Shown here: one piece after another, positions 19,894 to 29,996 of the stretch
Layout: every line of letters starts with the position of its first letter
Numbering within the stretch: the stretch's first letter is position 1
Assembly: GCF_002837185.1 (NCBI RefSeq)
Contig: NZ_KZ477985.1
Location: 376,101 to 440,100 of the forward strand
Direction of reading: 5' to 3'
DNA length: 64,000 bases
Source of the DNA: Pseudomonas fluorescens
Lineage (GTDB): Bacteria; Pseudomonadota; Gammaproteobacteria; Pseudomonadales; Pseudomonadaceae
Position numbers and translations under genes: made by a program
Notes under the pieces: generated by a model
Told to the model about the DNA's origin: nothing
What the model saw: only the letters and a program-made list of their open reading frames with translations
The model's database searches: none

Positions 19894-21012
19894 TTGATCG
19901 TCTTCCGTTATCTATCCCGCGAAGTCCTGTTGACCCTGAGTGCCGTGAGTGCGGTATTGCTGGTCATCATCATGAGTGGTCGTTTCGTCAAATTCCTTGC
20001 GCAGGCGGCCTCGGGCGCCCTGGATCCGGGTTCGCTGTTCCTGATCATGGGCTTTCGCCTGCCGGGCTTTTTGCAACTGATCCTGCCGCTCGGCCTGTTC
20101 CTTGGCATTCTGCTGGCATATGGCCGGCTGTATCTCGAAAGCGAGATGACCGTGCTGTCGGCCACCGGCATGAGCCAGCAGCGTCTGCTGGCGATGACCA
20201 TGGTGCCGGCCGCCGGCGTTGCCCTGGTCGTGGCCTGGTTGAGCCTGAGCCTGGCACCCCAGGGCGCCATGCAGTTCCAGTTGCTGCTGAACAAGCAGGA
20301 CGCGATGACCGAGTTCGATACCCTCGAACCCGGGCGCTTCCAGGCACTCAACGACGGTACGCGAGTGACCTATACCGAAGAAATGACCGAAGACCGTTCC
20401 AACCTGAGCGGCGTGTTCATTTCCCAGAAAAACCTCGGCAAGGACCAGAAAGACCGTGGTATTTCGATTCTGGTGGCCGACGGTGGCCGCCAGGAAGTGC
20501 GTCCCGATGGCAGTCGCTACCTGATCCTGGACAACGGCTATCGCTACGATGGCAGCCCTGGGTTGGCCGATTACCGCGTGATCAAATACGACACCTACGG
20601 CGTCATGCTGCCCAAACCCGATATCAGCGACGAAGTCACCGACCGCGACGCGCTGCCCACCGCATCGCTGTTCGGTAGCCAGGAACTGCGCTCCATCGCC
20701 GAGCTGCAATGGCGCCTGTCCCTGCCGCTGCTGGTGTTTATCGTGACCTTGATGGCGGTGCCGCTGTCGCGCGTCAACCCACGGCAGGGCCGATTCCTCA
20801 AGCTGCTGCCGGCGATCCTGCTGTATATGGCTTACCTGACCATCCTGATCTCCGCCCGTGGCTCCCTGGAGAAGGGCAAGCTGCCGCCCGCCCTGGGCCT
20901 GTGGTGGGTGCACGGGATTTTCCTGGTGATCGGCCTGGGGCTGCTCTACTGGGAGCCTATCCGTTTGAAAATGAAGAGCCGTCGTGGCCTGAAGGAGTTG
21001 GCTCGTGGCTAA
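19894..21012 (+). CDS. lptF: LPS export ABC transporter permease LptF
   Basis: Inner-membrane permease of 372 residues with the YjgP/YjgQ fold: N-terminal helices (VLLTLSAVSAVLLVIIMSGRF, FLQLILPLGLFLGILLAYG), a periplasmic domain, and C-terminal helices (LPLLVFIVTLMAVPLSRVNPRQG). With LptG and LptB it extracts LPS from the inner membrane. I choose the TTG at 19894, since GGAG lies 8 bases before it; a GTG at 19885 would lack a ribosome-binding site. It overlaps lptG by 8 bases. Confidence 0.93.
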   Translation: MIVFRYLSREVLLTLSAVSAVLLVIIMSGRFVKFLAQAASGALDPGSLFLIMGFRLPGFLQLILPLGLFLGILLAYGRLYLESEMTVLSATGMSQQRLLAMTMVPAAGVALVVAWLSLSLAPQGAMQFQLLLNKQDAMTEFDTLEPGRFQALNDGTRVTYTEEMTEDRSNLSGVFISQKNLGKDQKDRGISILVADGGRQEVRPDGSRYLILDNGYRYDGSPGLADYRVIKYDTYGVMLPKPDISDEVTDRDALPTASLFGSQELRSIAELQWRLSLPLLVFIVTLMAVPLSRVNPRQGRFLKLLPAILLYMAYLTILISARGSLEKGKLPPALGLWWVHGIFLVIGLGLLYWEPIRLKMKSRRGLKELARG

Positions 21013-22084
21013 GCTCGATCGCTACATTGGTAGCAGCGTACTGATCGCCATCCTGGCGGTATTGGGCATCATCCTGGGCCTGGCCTCGCTGTTTGCCTTC
21101 ATCGATGAAGTGGGCAACGTCACCGATACCTATACCGTCACTGACGTACTGAGCTTCGTGGCGCTGACCGCGCCGCGTCGTCTCTACGACATGATGCCGA
21201 TGGCCGGCCTGATCGGCTGCCTGATCGGCCTGGGCACCCTGGCCAGCAACAGCGAATTGACCATCATGCGCGCCGCGGGCGTGTCCATCGGGCGGATCGT
21301 CTGGGCCGTCATGAAGCCGATGCTGCTGCTGATGGCGTGCAGCGTGCTGATCGGCGAATACGTCGCGCCACCGTCCGAAGCCACCGCCCAGGCCAATCGC
21401 GCCCTGGCCCAGGGTTCGGGCGATGCGCAGAGTTCCAAGCACGGCCTGTGGCACCGCCAGGGCGACCAGTTCATCCACATCAACGCCGTGCAGCCCGGCG
21501 GGCTGTTGATCGGGGTGACGCGCTACACGTTTGACAAAGAGCGGCACATGCTCAGCTCCAGCTTCGCCAAACGCGCACAATACGATGGCGCGCAGTGGCA
21601 GCTGAGCGAGGTCACCACCACGCTGTTCCATAATGTGGGCCAGGGGTTCAGTGCCAGTACCGAAGTGGTCAATGCCCCCACCCAGACCTGGGATATCGCG
21701 CTGAAGCCGGAGCTGCTCAATACAGTGATCATGGTGCCGGAAACCTTGCCGATCTCGGGCCTCTGGAGTTATATCCACTACCTCAAGGACCAGGGCCTGA
21801 ACAATGGCCGCTACTGGCTGGCGTTCTGGGTCAAGGTGCTGCAACCGGTGGTCACCGCCGCACTGGTGTTGATGGCGATCTCCTTTATCTTCGGCCCGTT
21901 GCGTTCCGTGACCCTCGGCCAGCGGGTATTCACCGGTGTGCTGGTGGGCTTCACCTTCCGCATCGCCCAGGACCTGCTGGGGCCGTCGAGCCTGGTATTC
22001 GGCTTCTCGCCGTTATTTGCGGTGCTGGTGCCGACCTTTATCTGTGCCGTGGCCGGGTTCTGGTTGCTGCGCCGAGCCGGCTGA
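21005..22084 (+). CDS. lptG: LPS export ABC transporter permease LptG
   Basis: Protein of 359 residues, read from GTG within the end of lptF. The topology matches LptF, with conserved helices and RRLYDMMPMAGLIGCLIGLG near the coupling region. It is a partner of LptF in the LptB2FG exporter. The overlap implies translational coupling and equal stoichiometry. Confidence 0.95.
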   Translation: MAKLDRYIGSSVLIAILAVLGIILGLASLFAFIDEVGNVTDTYTVTDVLSFVALTAPRRLYDMMPMAGLIGCLIGLGTLASNSELTIMRAAGVSIGRIVWAVMKPMLLLMACSVLIGEYVAPPSEATAQANRALAQGSGDAQSSKHGLWHRQGDQFIHINAVQPGGLLIGVTRYTFDKERHMLSSSFAKRAQYDGAQWQLSEVTTTLFHNVGQGFSASTEVVNAPTQTWDIALKPELLNTVIMVPETLPISGLWSYIHYLKDQGLNNGRYWLAFWVKVLQPVVTAALVLMAISFIFGPLRSVTLGQRVFTGVLVGFTFRIAQDLLGPSSLVFGFSPLFAVLVPTFICAVAGFWLLRRAG

Positions 22085-22109
22085 TTGCGCGCACGCTAAA
22101 TGCGCCCGC

Positions 22110-22208
22110 TGTAGGCGCGAGCTTGCTCGCGAAAACCTGCGAAACGCCGCGTTCATCCAGGATGAGCGCATTATCATTGGCGATCTTCGCGAGCAAGCTC
22201 GCTCCTAC
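22110..22208. repeat. REPIN, GTAGGAGCGAGCTTGCTCGC family
   Basis: Inverted pair with one arm altered to GTAGGCGCGAGC, located between lptG and its terminator. Confidence 0.93.
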
Positions 22209-22216
22209 AACATTGG

Positions 22217-22240
22217 GCCCCGTGGAAACGGGGCTTTTTT
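22217..22240 (+). terminator. Intrinsic terminator after lptG
   Basis: GCCCCGT, loop GGAA, ACGGGGC, then six T. It ends transcription from lptFG before lepA. Confidence 0.88.
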
Positions 22241-22256
22241 GTGTTCGTCAGCAAAG

Positions 22257-22286
22257 ATGACGTCTGGCCCGAGCATCAGGTACAAT
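22257..22286 (+). promoter_or_regulatory. Sigma-70 promoter candidate for lepA
   Basis: ATGACG, 18 bases, then TACAAT, located 55 bases before the lepA start and just after the lptG terminator. It was found by eye only. Confidence 0.45.
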
Positions 22287-22340
22287 TCCCGGCTATTTTT
22301 CAGCGGGCAATCTGCCTGCAGCCTTTTTGAGTGTTGATCC

Positions 22341-24140
22341 GTGAGTGATTTGAGTCATATCCGCAATTTCTCCATCATCGCCCACATTGACCATGGTAAG
22401 TCGACGCTGGCCGATCGATTCATCCAGATGTGCGGCGGCCTTGCCGAGCGTGAAATGGAAGCCCAGGTCCTGGACTCCATGGACCTCGAACGCGAGCGCG
22501 GGATCACCATCAAGGCCCACAGCGTCACTCTGTACTACACCGCCAAAGACGGTATCAAGTACCAGCTCAACTTCATTGACACCCCGGGCCACGTCGACTT
22601 CACCTATGAAGTCAGCCGTTCCCTGGCCGCCTGCGAAGGCGCGCTGCTGGTGGTGGACGCGGGGCAGGGCGTTGAAGCCCAATCCGTGGCCAACTGCTAC
22701 ACCGCCATCGAGCAGGGCCTGGAAGTGATGCCGGTGCTGAACAAGATCGACCTGCCACAGGCCGATCCGGACCGCGTCAAGGAAGAGATCGAAAAAATCA
22801 TCGGCATTGACGCCACCGACGCCGTCGAGTGCAGCGCCAAGACCGGCCTGGGCGTCGATGAAGTGCTCGAGCGCCTGGTCAAGACCATTCCCGCGCCGAC
22901 CGGCAACTACGACGATCCGCTGCAAGCGTTGATCATCGACTCCTGGTTCGACAACTACCTGGGCGTTGTCTCCCTGGTGCGCGTGCGCCATGGCCGCGTG
23001 AAGAAGGGCGACAAGATCCTGGTCAAGTCCACCGGCAAGATCCACCTGGTGGACAGCGTCGGCGTGTTCAACCCCAAGCACACCGCTACCACTGATCTGA
23101 AAGCTGGCGAAGTAGGCTTCATCATCGCCGGTATCAAGGACATCCACGGTGCGCCGGTCGGTGACACCCTGACCCTGAGCTCCACGCCGGATGTCGACGT
23201 GCTGCCTGGCTTCAAGCGCATCCAGCCACAGGTCTATGCCGGTCTGTTCCCGGTCAGCTCCGACGACTTCGAAGACTTCCGCGAAGCCCTGCAAAAGCTG
23301 ACCCTCAACGACTCGTCGTTGCAGTACACCCCGGAAAGCTCCGACGCCCTGGGCTTCGGCTTCCGTTGCGGGTTCCTCGGCATGCTGCACATGGAGATCA
23401 TCCAGGAGCGCCTGGAGCGCGAATACGACCTGGACCTGATCACCACCGCGCCAACGGTTATTTTCGAGCTGGCGCTGAAAACCGGTGAAACGATTTACGT
23501 CGATAACCCCTCCAAGCTTCCAGACCTGTCTTCGATCGAAGACATGCGTGAACCGATCGTACGCGCCAATATCCTTGTACCGCAGGAACACCTGGGCAAC
23601 GTCATTACCCTGTGTATCGAAAAGCGTGGCGTGCAGCACGACATGCTGTTCCTCGGCACCCAGGTGCAAGTGACCTATGATTTGCCGATGAACGAAGTGG
23701 TCCTGGACTTCTTCGATCGTCTCAAATCCACCAGTCGCGGCTATGCTTCGCTGGACTACCATTTCGACCGTTACCAGTCGGCTAATCTGGTGAAGCTGGA
23801 TGTATTGATCAACGGCGACAAGGTTGATGCCCTGGCACTGATCGTGCACAAGGACAATGCGCACTACAAAGGTCGCCAGTTGACCGAGAAGATGAAAGAG
23901 CTGATTCCGCGTCAGATGTTCGACGTTGCGATCCAGGCCGCCATTGGCGGGCAGATCATTGCGCGGACCTCCGTCAAGGCACTCAGAAAGAACGTACTGG
24001 CCAAATGCTACGGTGGCGACGTCAGCCGTAAGCGCAAACTGCTTGAGAAGCAAAAGGCCGGTAAAAAACGCATGAAGCAAGTGGGCAATGTGGAAATTCC
24101 ACAAGAAGCCTTCCTTGCGGTGCTCAGGTTGGATAGTTAG
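22341..24140 (+). CDS. lepA: Translation elongation factor 4 (LepA)
   Basis: Ribosome-dependent GTPase of 599 residues, read from GTG. The GTP-binding motifs are [10 protein letters not shown] (G1), RGITI (G2), DTPGH (G3), NKID (G4) and SAK (G5). The LepA-specific C-terminus ([15 protein letters not shown]) is present. It acts on stalled or mistranslocated ribosomes. It is first in the row lepA-lepB-rnc-era. Confidence 0.97.
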   Translation: MSDLSHIRNFSIIAHIDHGKSTLADRFIQMCGGLAEREMEAQVLDSMDLERERGITIKAHSVTLYYTAKDGIKYQLNFIDTPGHVDFTYEVSRSLAACEGALLVVDAGQGVEAQSVANCYTAIEQGLEVMPVLNKIDLPQADPDRVKEEIEKIIGIDATDAVECSAKTGLGVDEVLERLVKTIPAPTGNYDDPLQALIIDSWFDNYLGVVSLVRVRHGRVKKGDKILVKSTGKIHLVDSVGVFNPKHTATTDLKAGEVGFIIAGIKDIHGAPVGDTLTLSSTPDVDVLPGFKRIQPQVYAGLFPVSSDDFEDFREALQKLTLNDSSLQYTPESSDALGFGFRCGFLGMLHMEIIQERLEREYDLDLITTAPTVIFELALKTGETIYVDNPSKLPDLSSIEDMREPIVRANILVPQEHLGNVITLCIEKRGVQHDMLFLGTQVQVTYDLPMNEVVLDFFDRLKSTSRGYASLDYHFDRYQSANLVKLDVLINGDKVDALALIVHKDNAHYKGRQLTEKMKELIPRQMFDVAIQAAIGGQIIARTSVKALRKNVLAKCYGGDVSRKRKLLEKQKAGKKRMKQVGNVEIPQEAFLAVLRLDS

Positions 24141-24145
24141 GTCCT

Positions 24146-25000
24146 ATGTCGCTAAATTTCCCGCTGTTGCTGGTCATCGCCGTTGCCGTTTGTGGTTTCC
24201 TGGCGTTGCTCGATCTGGTGTTCTTCGCCCCGCGTCGGCGTGCGGCTATCGCGTCCTATCAGGGCAGCGTCAGCCAGCCCGATGCCGTGGTGGTCGAGAA
24301 GCTGAACAAAGAGCCTTTGCTGGTTGAATACGGCAAATCGTTCTTCCCGGTGCTGTTCATCGTGCTGGTGCTGCGTTCGTTCCTGGTGGAGCCGTTTCAG
24401 ATCCCTTCGGGGTCGATGAAGCCTACCCTGGACGTGGGCGACTTCATTCTGGTGAACAAGTTTTCCTACGGGATCCGCTTGCCGGTGATCGACAAGAAGG
24501 TCATTGAAGTCGGTGACCCGCAGCGCGGTGATGTGATGGTGTTCCGCTACCCGAGCGACCCGAACGTCAACTACATCAAGCGTGTGGTCGGCCTGCCGGG
24601 CGACGTGATCCGCTACACCAGCGACAAGCGCCTGTTCATCAACGGTGAGTCGGTGGCCGAACAACTGTTGGGCGCCGAGCCGAACACCTTGGGCAGCGCC
24701 GAGCTGTACCAGGAAAAACTCGGTGCGGTTGAGCACCAGATCCGCAAGGAAATGAGCCGCTACCGCGCGATGCCCGATGGCCAGTGGAAAGTGCCGGCCG
24801 GGCACTACTTCATGATGGGCGACAACCGCGACAACTCCAACGACAGCCGCTACTGGGACGACCCCAATATTCCCAAGGACCTGCTGGGCATGGTGCCCGA
24901 CGAGAATATCGTCGGCAAAGCCTTCGCGGTCTGGATGAGTTGGCCGGAACCCAAGCTCAGCCACCTGCCGAACTTCTCGCGGGTGGGGCTGATCAAGTAA
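24146..25000 (+). CDS. lepB: Signal peptidase I
   Basis: Inner-membrane serine protease of 284 residues that cleaves Sec and Tat signal peptides. Two N-terminal membrane helices are present. The catalytic Ser lies in IPSGSMKPTL, the Lys in NYIKRVVGLPGD, and the C-terminal signature is MGDNRDNSNDSRYW. It starts 5 bases after lepA. Confidence 0.97.
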   Translation: MSLNFPLLLVIAVAVCGFLALLDLVFFAPRRRAAIASYQGSVSQPDAVVVEKLNKEPLLVEYGKSFFPVLFIVLVLRSFLVEPFQIPSGSMKPTLDVGDFILVNKFSYGIRLPVIDKKVIEVGDPQRGDVMVFRYPSDPNVNYIKRVVGLPGDVIRYTSDKRLFINGESVAEQLLGAEPNTLGSAELYQEKLGAVEHQIRKEMSRYRAMPDGQWKVPAGHYFMMGDNRDNSNDSRYWDDPNIPKDLLGMVPDENIVGKAFAVWMSWPEPKLSHLPNFSRVGLIK

Positions 25001-25007
25001 TACAGGC

Positions 25008-25027
25008 GGCGCTGTGATCACAGCGCC
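25008..25027. promoter_or_regulatory. Perfect 20-bp palindrome after lepB
   Basis: GGCGCTGTGATCACAGCGCC lies 7 bases after the lepB stop and can form an 8-bp hairpin with loop GATC. Only a weak T-run follows. It may be a partial terminator, an RNase III target in the rnc leader, or an operator. Confidence 0.6.
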
Positions 25028-25058
25028 GAATGCTTTTCTGGGGCTAGGACATTTTCCC

Positions 25059-25148
25059 ATGCCCGGTACCCATCAGGATTTGAATTTGAACACTGCGTCA
25101 ATCGTCGATGGCCGCCGGTGCCACCAACTAGATATGGATAAACCGTGA
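25059..25148 (+). CDS. Possible 29-codon upstream ORF coupled to rnc
   Basis: ATG at 25059, with AGGA nine bases before it, opens a 29-codon frame ([11 protein letters not shown]...HQLDMDKP). Its stop overlaps the rnc GTG start (GTGA). No family is recognised. It occupies the place where I recall other pseudomonads having a DUF4845 gene between lepB and rnc. The ribosome-binding site and overlap suggest a real coupling ORF, but its small size makes chance quite possible. Confidence 0.35.
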   Translation: MPGTHQDLNLNTASIVDGRRCHQLDMDKP

Positions 25149-25834
25149 CCGTTTCTCTCAGTCGTCTCGAGCGCCAGCTCGGCTACACCTTCAAGGACCA
25201 GGAATTGATGGTCCTTGCCCTCACCCACCGCAGCTTTGCAGGGCGCAATAACGAGCGCCTGGAATTCCTCGGTGACGCCATCCTCAATTTCGCCGCCGGT
25301 GAGGCGTTGTTCGAGCGTTTCCCGCAAGCGCGCGAAGGCCAGCTTTCGCGCCTGCGCGCCCGCCTTGTGAAAGGCGAGACCCTGGCCGTGCTGGCCCGCG
25401 GTTTCGGCCTGGGCGAATACCTGCGCCTCGGTTCCGGTGAGTTGAAAAGCGGCGGTTTCCGTCGCGAGTCGATCCTGGCTGATGCCTTGGAAGCCTTGAT
25501 CGGTGCGATCTACCTCGATGCAGGGATGGAGACGGCCAAGGAGCGCGTGGTCGCCTGGCTGGCTTCGGAAATCGAAAGCCTGACGCTGGTCGACACCAAC
25601 AAGGATCCCAAGACCCGCCTGCAGGAATACCTGCAGTCCCGCGGTTGCGAACTGCCACGCTATGAAGTGGTGGATATCCAGGGCGAGCCGCATTGCCGCG
25701 TGTTCTTCGTGGAATGTGAAATCACCTTACTGAACGAAAAAAGCCGAGGTCAGGGTGTGAGCCGTCGTATTGCCGAACAGGTAGCGGCCGCTGCAGCACT
25801 GATTGCCCTGGGCGTGGAGAATGGCCATGACTGA
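25145..25834 (+). CDS. rnc: Ribonuclease III
   Basis: Double-strand-specific endoribonuclease of 229 residues. The signature [11 protein letters not shown] is present, and the second acidic site lies in [17 protein letters not shown]-terminal dsRNA-binding domain begins near [11 protein letters not shown]. It processes rRNA precursors and structured mRNAs. The GTG start overlaps a possible small ORF, and its stop overlaps era by 8 bases. Confidence 0.97.
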   Translation: MTVSLSRLERQLGYTFKDQELMVLALTHRSFAGRNNERLEFLGDAILNFAAGEALFERFPQAREGQLSRLRARLVKGETLAVLARGFGLGEYLRLGSGELKSGGFRRESILADALEALIGAIYLDAGMETAKERVVAWLASEIESLTLVDTNKDPKTRLQEYLQSRGCELPRYEVVDIQGEPHCRVFFVECEITLLNEKSRGQGVSRRIAEQVAAAAALIALGVENGHD

Positions 25835-26729
25835 TTCAACCGCAACACGATGTGGCTATGTTGCCATCGTCGGCCGCCCCAATGTGGGCAAGTCCACGCT
25901 GCTCAACCACATCCTCGGCCAGAAGCTTGCGATCACTTCGCGCAAGCCGCAGACCACCCGCCACAACATGCTGGGCATCAAGACCGAAGGCAACGTCCAA
26001 GCGGTCTACGTGGACACCCCGGGCATGCACAAGGGCGGTGAAAAGGCGCTTAACCGCTACATGAACAAGACCGCTTCGGCGGCGTTGAAAGACGTCGACG
26101 TGGTGATCTTCGTGGTCGACCGCACCAAGTGGACCGACGAAGACCAGATGGTCCTCGAACGCGTGCAGTACGTCACCGGCCCGTTGATCGTCGCGCTGAA
26201 CAAGACCGACCGTATCGAAGACAAAGCCGAACTGATGCCGCACCTGACCTGGCTGCAGGAACAACTGCCGAATGCCCAGATCATGCCGATCTCGGCGCAG
26301 CACGGCCACAACCTTGAAGCCCTGGAGCGCGTGATCGCCGGGTACCTGCCGGAGAACGAGCATTTCTTCCCGGAAGACCAGATCACCGACCGCAGCAGTC
26401 GCTTCCTTGCCGCCGAACTGGTGCGCGAGAAAATCATGCGCCAGATGGGCGCCGAGCTGCCGTACCAGATCACCGTTGAAATCGAAGAGTTCAAGCAGCA
26501 GGGCAAAACCCTGCACATCCATGCGCTGATCCTCGTTGAGCGTGACGGCCAGAAGAAAATCATCATTGGCGACAAGGGCGAGCGCATCAAGCGCATCGGC
26601 ACCGAGGCGCGCAAGGACATGGAATTGCTGTTCGATTCCAAGATCATGCTGAACCTGTGGGTGAAGGTTAAGGGTGGCTGGTCCGATGATGAGCGCGCGT
26701 TGCGCTCCCTGGGCTACGGCGACCTGTAA
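25827..26729 (+). CDS. era: GTPase Era
   Basis: Protein of 300 residues. The GTPase motifs are GRPNVGKST (G1), DTPGMH (G3) and NKTD (G4). A C-terminal KH RNA-binding domain follows ([17 protein letters not shown]). It binds the 3' end of 16S rRNA during 30S assembly. The ATG at 25827 is preceded by GGAG and overlaps rnc. Confidence 0.97.
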   Translation: MTDSTATRCGYVAIVGRPNVGKSTLLNHILGQKLAITSRKPQTTRHNMLGIKTEGNVQAVYVDTPGMHKGGEKALNRYMNKTASAALKDVDVVIFVVDRTKWTDEDQMVLERVQYVTGPLIVALNKTDRIEDKAELMPHLTWLQEQLPNAQIMPISAQHGHNLEALERVIAGYLPENEHFFPEDQITDRSSRFLAAELVREKIMRQMGAELPYQITVEIEEFKQQGKTLHIHALILVERDGQKKIIIGDKGERIKRIGTEARKDMELLFDSKIMLNLWVKVKGGWSDDERALRSLGYGDL

Positions 26730-26757
26730 GGCTTGAATGCACCGCAGGGCTGAAAAA

Positions 26758-26846
26758 TGTGGGAGGGGGCTTGCTCCCGATAGCGGTGGGTCAGTTAATA
26801 GATAAGTGACTGACACACTGCCATCGGGGCAAGCCCCCTCCCACAT
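26758..26846. repeat. REPIN, GGGGGCTTGCCCCC family
   Basis: Inverted pair between era and recO, with one base missing from the right arm. Confidence 0.93.
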
Positions 26847-26878
26847 TAGGTTGATGTTGTTTTCAAAATCGAGAACTC

Positions 26879-27568
26879 ATGTCGCAATCCCCACCTCCCA
26901 GCCAGCTCGCCTACGTGCTGCACAGCCGCGCCTACCGTGAGACCAGCGCCCTGGTGGACTTCCTCACGCCCCAGGGCCGTCTGCGCGCGGTTCTGCGCAG
27001 CGCGCGGGGCAAGGCCGGTACGTTGGCGCGGCCGTTCGTGGCCCTGGACGTGGAGTTTCGCGGCAAGGGCGAGCTGAAGAACGTCGGCCGCCTGGAAAGC
27101 GTCGGCACGTCCGCCTGGCTCAATGGCGATGCGCTGTTCAGCGGGCTCTACCTCAATGAGCTGCTGATCCGCCTGCTGCCCGCCGAAGACCCGCACCCGG
27201 CCGTCTTCGATCACTACGCCGCCACCTTGCTCGCGCTCGCTGAAGGCCGCCCCCTGGAGCCGCTGCTGCGGGCCTTTGAATGGCGCCTGCTGGATGACCT
27301 GGGCTACGGTTTTGAATTGCACAACGACCTGCACGGAGACCCTGTCGCCGCCGACGGCCTGTATCGCCTGCAAGTGGACGCGGGCCTTGAGCGCGTGTAC
27401 CTGTTGCAACCCGGCCTGTTCCAGGGCGCCGAGTTGTTGGCCATGAGTGAAGCGGACTGGACCGCCCCCGGTGCCTTGTCCGCCGCCAAGCGCCTGATGC
27501 GCCAGGCGCTGGCCGTACACCTGGGCGGACGGCCGCTGGTCAGTCGCGAGTTGTTTCGAAAGCCCTGA
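26879..27568 (+). CDS. recO: DNA repair protein RecO
   Basis: Protein of 229 residues with an N-terminal OB-fold ([24 protein letters not shown]). The middle helical region includes [12 protein letters not shown], and the C-terminus reads [24 protein letters not shown]. It loads RecA at SSB-coated gaps in the RecFOR pathway. A REPIN separates it from era, with pdxJ downstream. Confidence 0.95.
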   Translation: MSQSPPPSQLAYVLHSRAYRETSALVDFLTPQGRLRAVLRSARGKAGTLARPFVALDVEFRGKGELKNVGRLESVGTSAWLNGDALFSGLYLNELLIRLLPAEDPHPAVFDHYAATLLALAEGRPLEPLLRAFEWRLLDDLGYGFELHNDLHGDPVAADGLYRLQVDAGLERVYLLQPGLFQGAELLAMSEADWTAPGALSAAKRLMRQALAVHLGGRPLVSRELFRKP

Positions 27569-27619
27569 CATCCCCGTGTATGCTGTGCACCGATTCTTTC
27601 CCTTTTCAGGAGCGCTTCC

Positions 27620-28363
27620 GTGACCACCAGCAATCGCATTCTTCTTGGCGTCAACATCGACCACGTCGCCACCCTGCGCCAGGCTCGGGGCACCCGTTAC
27701 CCTGACCCGGTCAAGGCCGCGCTGGACGCCGAAGAAGCGGGCGCCGACGGCATCACCGTGCACCTGCGCGAAGACCGCCGCCACATCCAGGAGCGCGACG
27801 TGCTGCTGCTCAAGGATGTGCTGCAGACCCGCATGAATTTCGAAATGGGCGTCACCGAAGAAATGATGCAGTTCGCCGAGCGCATCCGCCCGGCGCACAT
27901 TTGCCTGGTGCCGGAAACCCGCCAGGAATTGACCACCGAAGGCGGTCTCGACGTGGCCGGCCAGGAAGCGCGGATCAAGGCCGCCGTGGAGCGCCTGTCA
28001 AAGATCGGCAGCGAAGTGTCGTTGTTCATCGACGCCGACGCGCGTCAGATCCAGGCCTCACGCCGCGTCGGCGCCCCGGCCATCGAACTGCACACCGGCC
28101 GCTACGCCGATGCCACCACGCCGACCGAAGTGGCTGAAGAGCTGCAACGCATCATCGACGGCGTGAACTGCGGGCTTGGCGAAGGCCTGATCGTCAACGC
28201 CGGCCATGGCCTGCACTACCACAACGTCGAAGCCGTGGCGGCGATCAAGGGCATCAACGAATTGAACATCGGCCACGCGCTGGTGGCCCATGCGCTGTTC
28301 GTCGGTTTCAAAGGTGCCGTGGCCGAGATGAAGGCCCTGATCCTGGCGGCTGCCAGAACCTGA
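27620..28363 (+). CDS. pdxJ: Pyridoxine 5'-phosphate synthase
   Basis: TIM-barrel enzyme of 247 residues that condenses 1-deoxyxylulose 5-phosphate with 3-amino-2-oxopropyl phosphate to give pyridoxine 5'-phosphate. Family landmarks are [46 protein letters not shown] and [13 protein letters not shown]. It is read from GTG with AGGAG upstream. Confidence 0.97.
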   Translation: MTTSNRILLGVNIDHVATLRQARGTRYPDPVKAALDAEEAGADGITVHLREDRRHIQERDVLLLKDVLQTRMNFEMGVTEEMMQFAERIRPAHICLVPETRQELTTEGGLDVAGQEARIKAAVERLSKIGSEVSLFIDADARQIQASRRVGAPAIELHTGRYADATTPTEVAEELQRIIDGVNCGLGEGLIVNAGHGLHYHNVEAVAAIKGINELNIGHALVAHALFVGFKGAVAEMKALILAAART

Positions 28364-28397
28364 GCGAACACACTCTAAGACTCAGTGGAGTTCAAAA

Positions 28398-28487
28398 TGT
28401 GGGAGGAGGCTTGCCCCCGATGGCGGTGTATCAGGTAAGAATAGGCTGACTGACACACTGCCATCGGGGGCAAGCCCCCTCCCACAT
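28398..28487. repeat. REPIN, GGGGGCTTGCCCCC family
   Basis: Inverted pair downstream of pdxJ, with the left arm GGAGGAGGCTTGCCCCC. Confidence 0.93.
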
Positions 28488-28563
28488 TTTTGATCTTCAT
28501 TAACGTCCGCAATTTCGCTGTGCGGCAATGCGAACCCTTACTGTTTAGGCCCCGCAGGTGTAT

Positions 28564-28603
28564 CGTATCTGCCCTTTGCGGGCCTTGGCCTGCGGTAGAT
28601 ACG
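28564..28603 (+). promoter_or_regulatory. Strong leader hairpin abutting the RBS of the multicopper oxidase
   Basis: CGTATCTGCC pairs with GGTAGATACG (10 pairs, one G-U). Inside, GCGGGC pairs with GCCTGC around CTTG, leaving a CTTT bulge. It ends one base before the GAGG of the ribosome-binding site. CCGCAGG at 28552-28558 could instead pair with CCTGCGG at 28589-28595, breaking the hairpin. Confidence 0.6.
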
Positions 28604-28613
28604 TGAGGTTGCT

Positions 28614-29996
28614 GTGTCCCAATCGTTTTCCCGTCGACAGATTCTCGGTGGCCTTGCCGGCCTGGCAGTAGTCGGTGTGGGCGCGGGTGGCGCCTATCGC
28701 TACTGGCTGGGCAAGGTCGCCGATGCCAACGCAGGAAGCGACTACCAACTGATTGCCGCCCCCCTGGACGTGGAACTGGTGTCGGGCCACACCACCCAGG
28801 CCTGGGCGTTCGGCCCCTCGGCGCCCGGCACCGAGTTGCGGGTACGCCAGGGCGAGTGGCTGCGGGTGCGTTTTATCAACCACCTGCCGGTCGCCACCAC
28901 CATCCACTGGCATGGCATCCGCCTGCCGCTGGAAATGGACGGCGTGCCCTACGTCTCGCAATTGCCGGTACTGCCCGGGGAATACTTCGACTACAAGTTC
29001 CGTGTGCCCGACGCCGGCAGCTACTGGTATCACCCGCACGTCAACAGCAGCGAAGAACTCGGCCGTGGCCTGGTCGGACCGCTGATCATCGAGGAGCGCG
29101 AGCCTACCGGTTTCAAGCACGAACGCACCCTCAGCCTGAAAAGCTGGCACGTGGACGAAGAGGGCGCCTTTGTCGCCTTCAGCATTCCCCGTGAGGCGGC
29201 GCGCGGCGGTACGGCGGGGCGTTTATCCACCATCAATGGCGTGTCCCAGGCCGTGATCGACCTGCCGGCCGGGCAGATTACCCGTGTGCGCCTGCTCAAC
29301 CTCGACAACACCCTGACGTATCGCATCAACATTCCGGATGTCGACGCGCAGATCTACGCGCTGGACGGCAACCCCATCGAGCCGCGCCCGCTGGGCAAGG
29401 AATACTGGCTGGGCCCAGGCATGCGTATCTGCCTGGCGATCAAGGCGCCGCCCGCCGGCGAAGAGCTGTCGATCCGCAATGGTCCGGTGCGCCTGGGCAC
29501 GTTCCGCTCGGTGGCCAACACCGACGCGCCCACCGAATGGCCCCCGGCGCTGCCGGCCAACCCGGTTGCCGAACCGGACCTGGCCAATGCCGAGAAACTC
29601 AACTTCAATTTCGAATGGGTCGGTTCGGTGTCGGTCAACGTCGACAACGGCAAGCCGCCGAGCCTGTGGCAGATCAACGGCCAGGCCTGGGACATCACCG
29701 ACAAGACCTGCGCCGACCGGCCCATCGCCAGGCTCGAGAAGGGCAAGAGCTATATTTTCGAACTGAAGAACATGACCCAGTACCAGCACCCGATCCACCT
29801 GCACGGCATGAGTTTCAAGGTCATTGCGTCGAACCGCCACAAGGTCATCCCGTACTTCACCGACACCTACCTGCTGGGCAAGAACGAACGCGCCCGTGTG
29901 GCGCTGGTGGCGGATAACCCGGGCGTATGGATGTTCCACTGCCATGTGATCGACCATATGGAAACCGGCCTGATGGCCGCCATCGAGGTGGCGTGA
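28614..29996 (+). CDS. Tat-exported multicopper oxidase (laccase-like)
   Basis: Periplasmic copper oxidase of 460 residues, read from GTG with GAGG upstream. The Tat signal has SRRQILGG followed by a hydrophobic stretch. Copper-binding motifs are HWHG, YWYHPH, HPIHLHGMSF and HCHVIDHMETGLMAAIEV, the full type 1/2/3 set of three-cupredoxin oxidases. It couples one-electron oxidation of metals or phenols to reduction of O2 to water; the physiological substrate is unknown. It shares one base with tadA (TGATG), an odd pairing probably due to compaction only. Confidence 0.92.
   Translation: MSQSFSRRQILGGLAGLAVVGVGAGGAYRYWLGKVADANAGSDYQLIAAPLDVELVSGHTTQAWAFGPSAPGTELRVRQGEWLRVRFINHLPVATTIHWHGIRLPLEMDGVPYVSQLPVLPGEYFDYKFRVPDAGSYWYHPHVNSSEELGRGLVGPLIIEEREPTGFKHERTLSLKSWHVDEEGAFVAFSIPREAARGGTAGRLSTINGVSQAVIDLPAGQITRVRLLNLDNTLTYRINIPDVDAQIYALDGNPIEPRPLGKEYWLGPGMRICLAIKAPPAGEELSIRNGPVRLGTFRSVANTDAPTEWPPALPANPVAEPDLANAEKLNFNFEWVGSVSVNVDNGKPPSLWQINGQAWDITDKTCADRPIARLEKGKSYIFELKNMTQYQHPIHLHGMSFKVIASNRHKVIPYFTDTYLLGKNERARVALVADNPGVWMFHCHVIDHMETGLMAAIEVA

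Noticed and set aside
22293..24104. 603-codon open frame antisense to lepA
   Set aside because: Complement shadow of a conserved essential-type gene.
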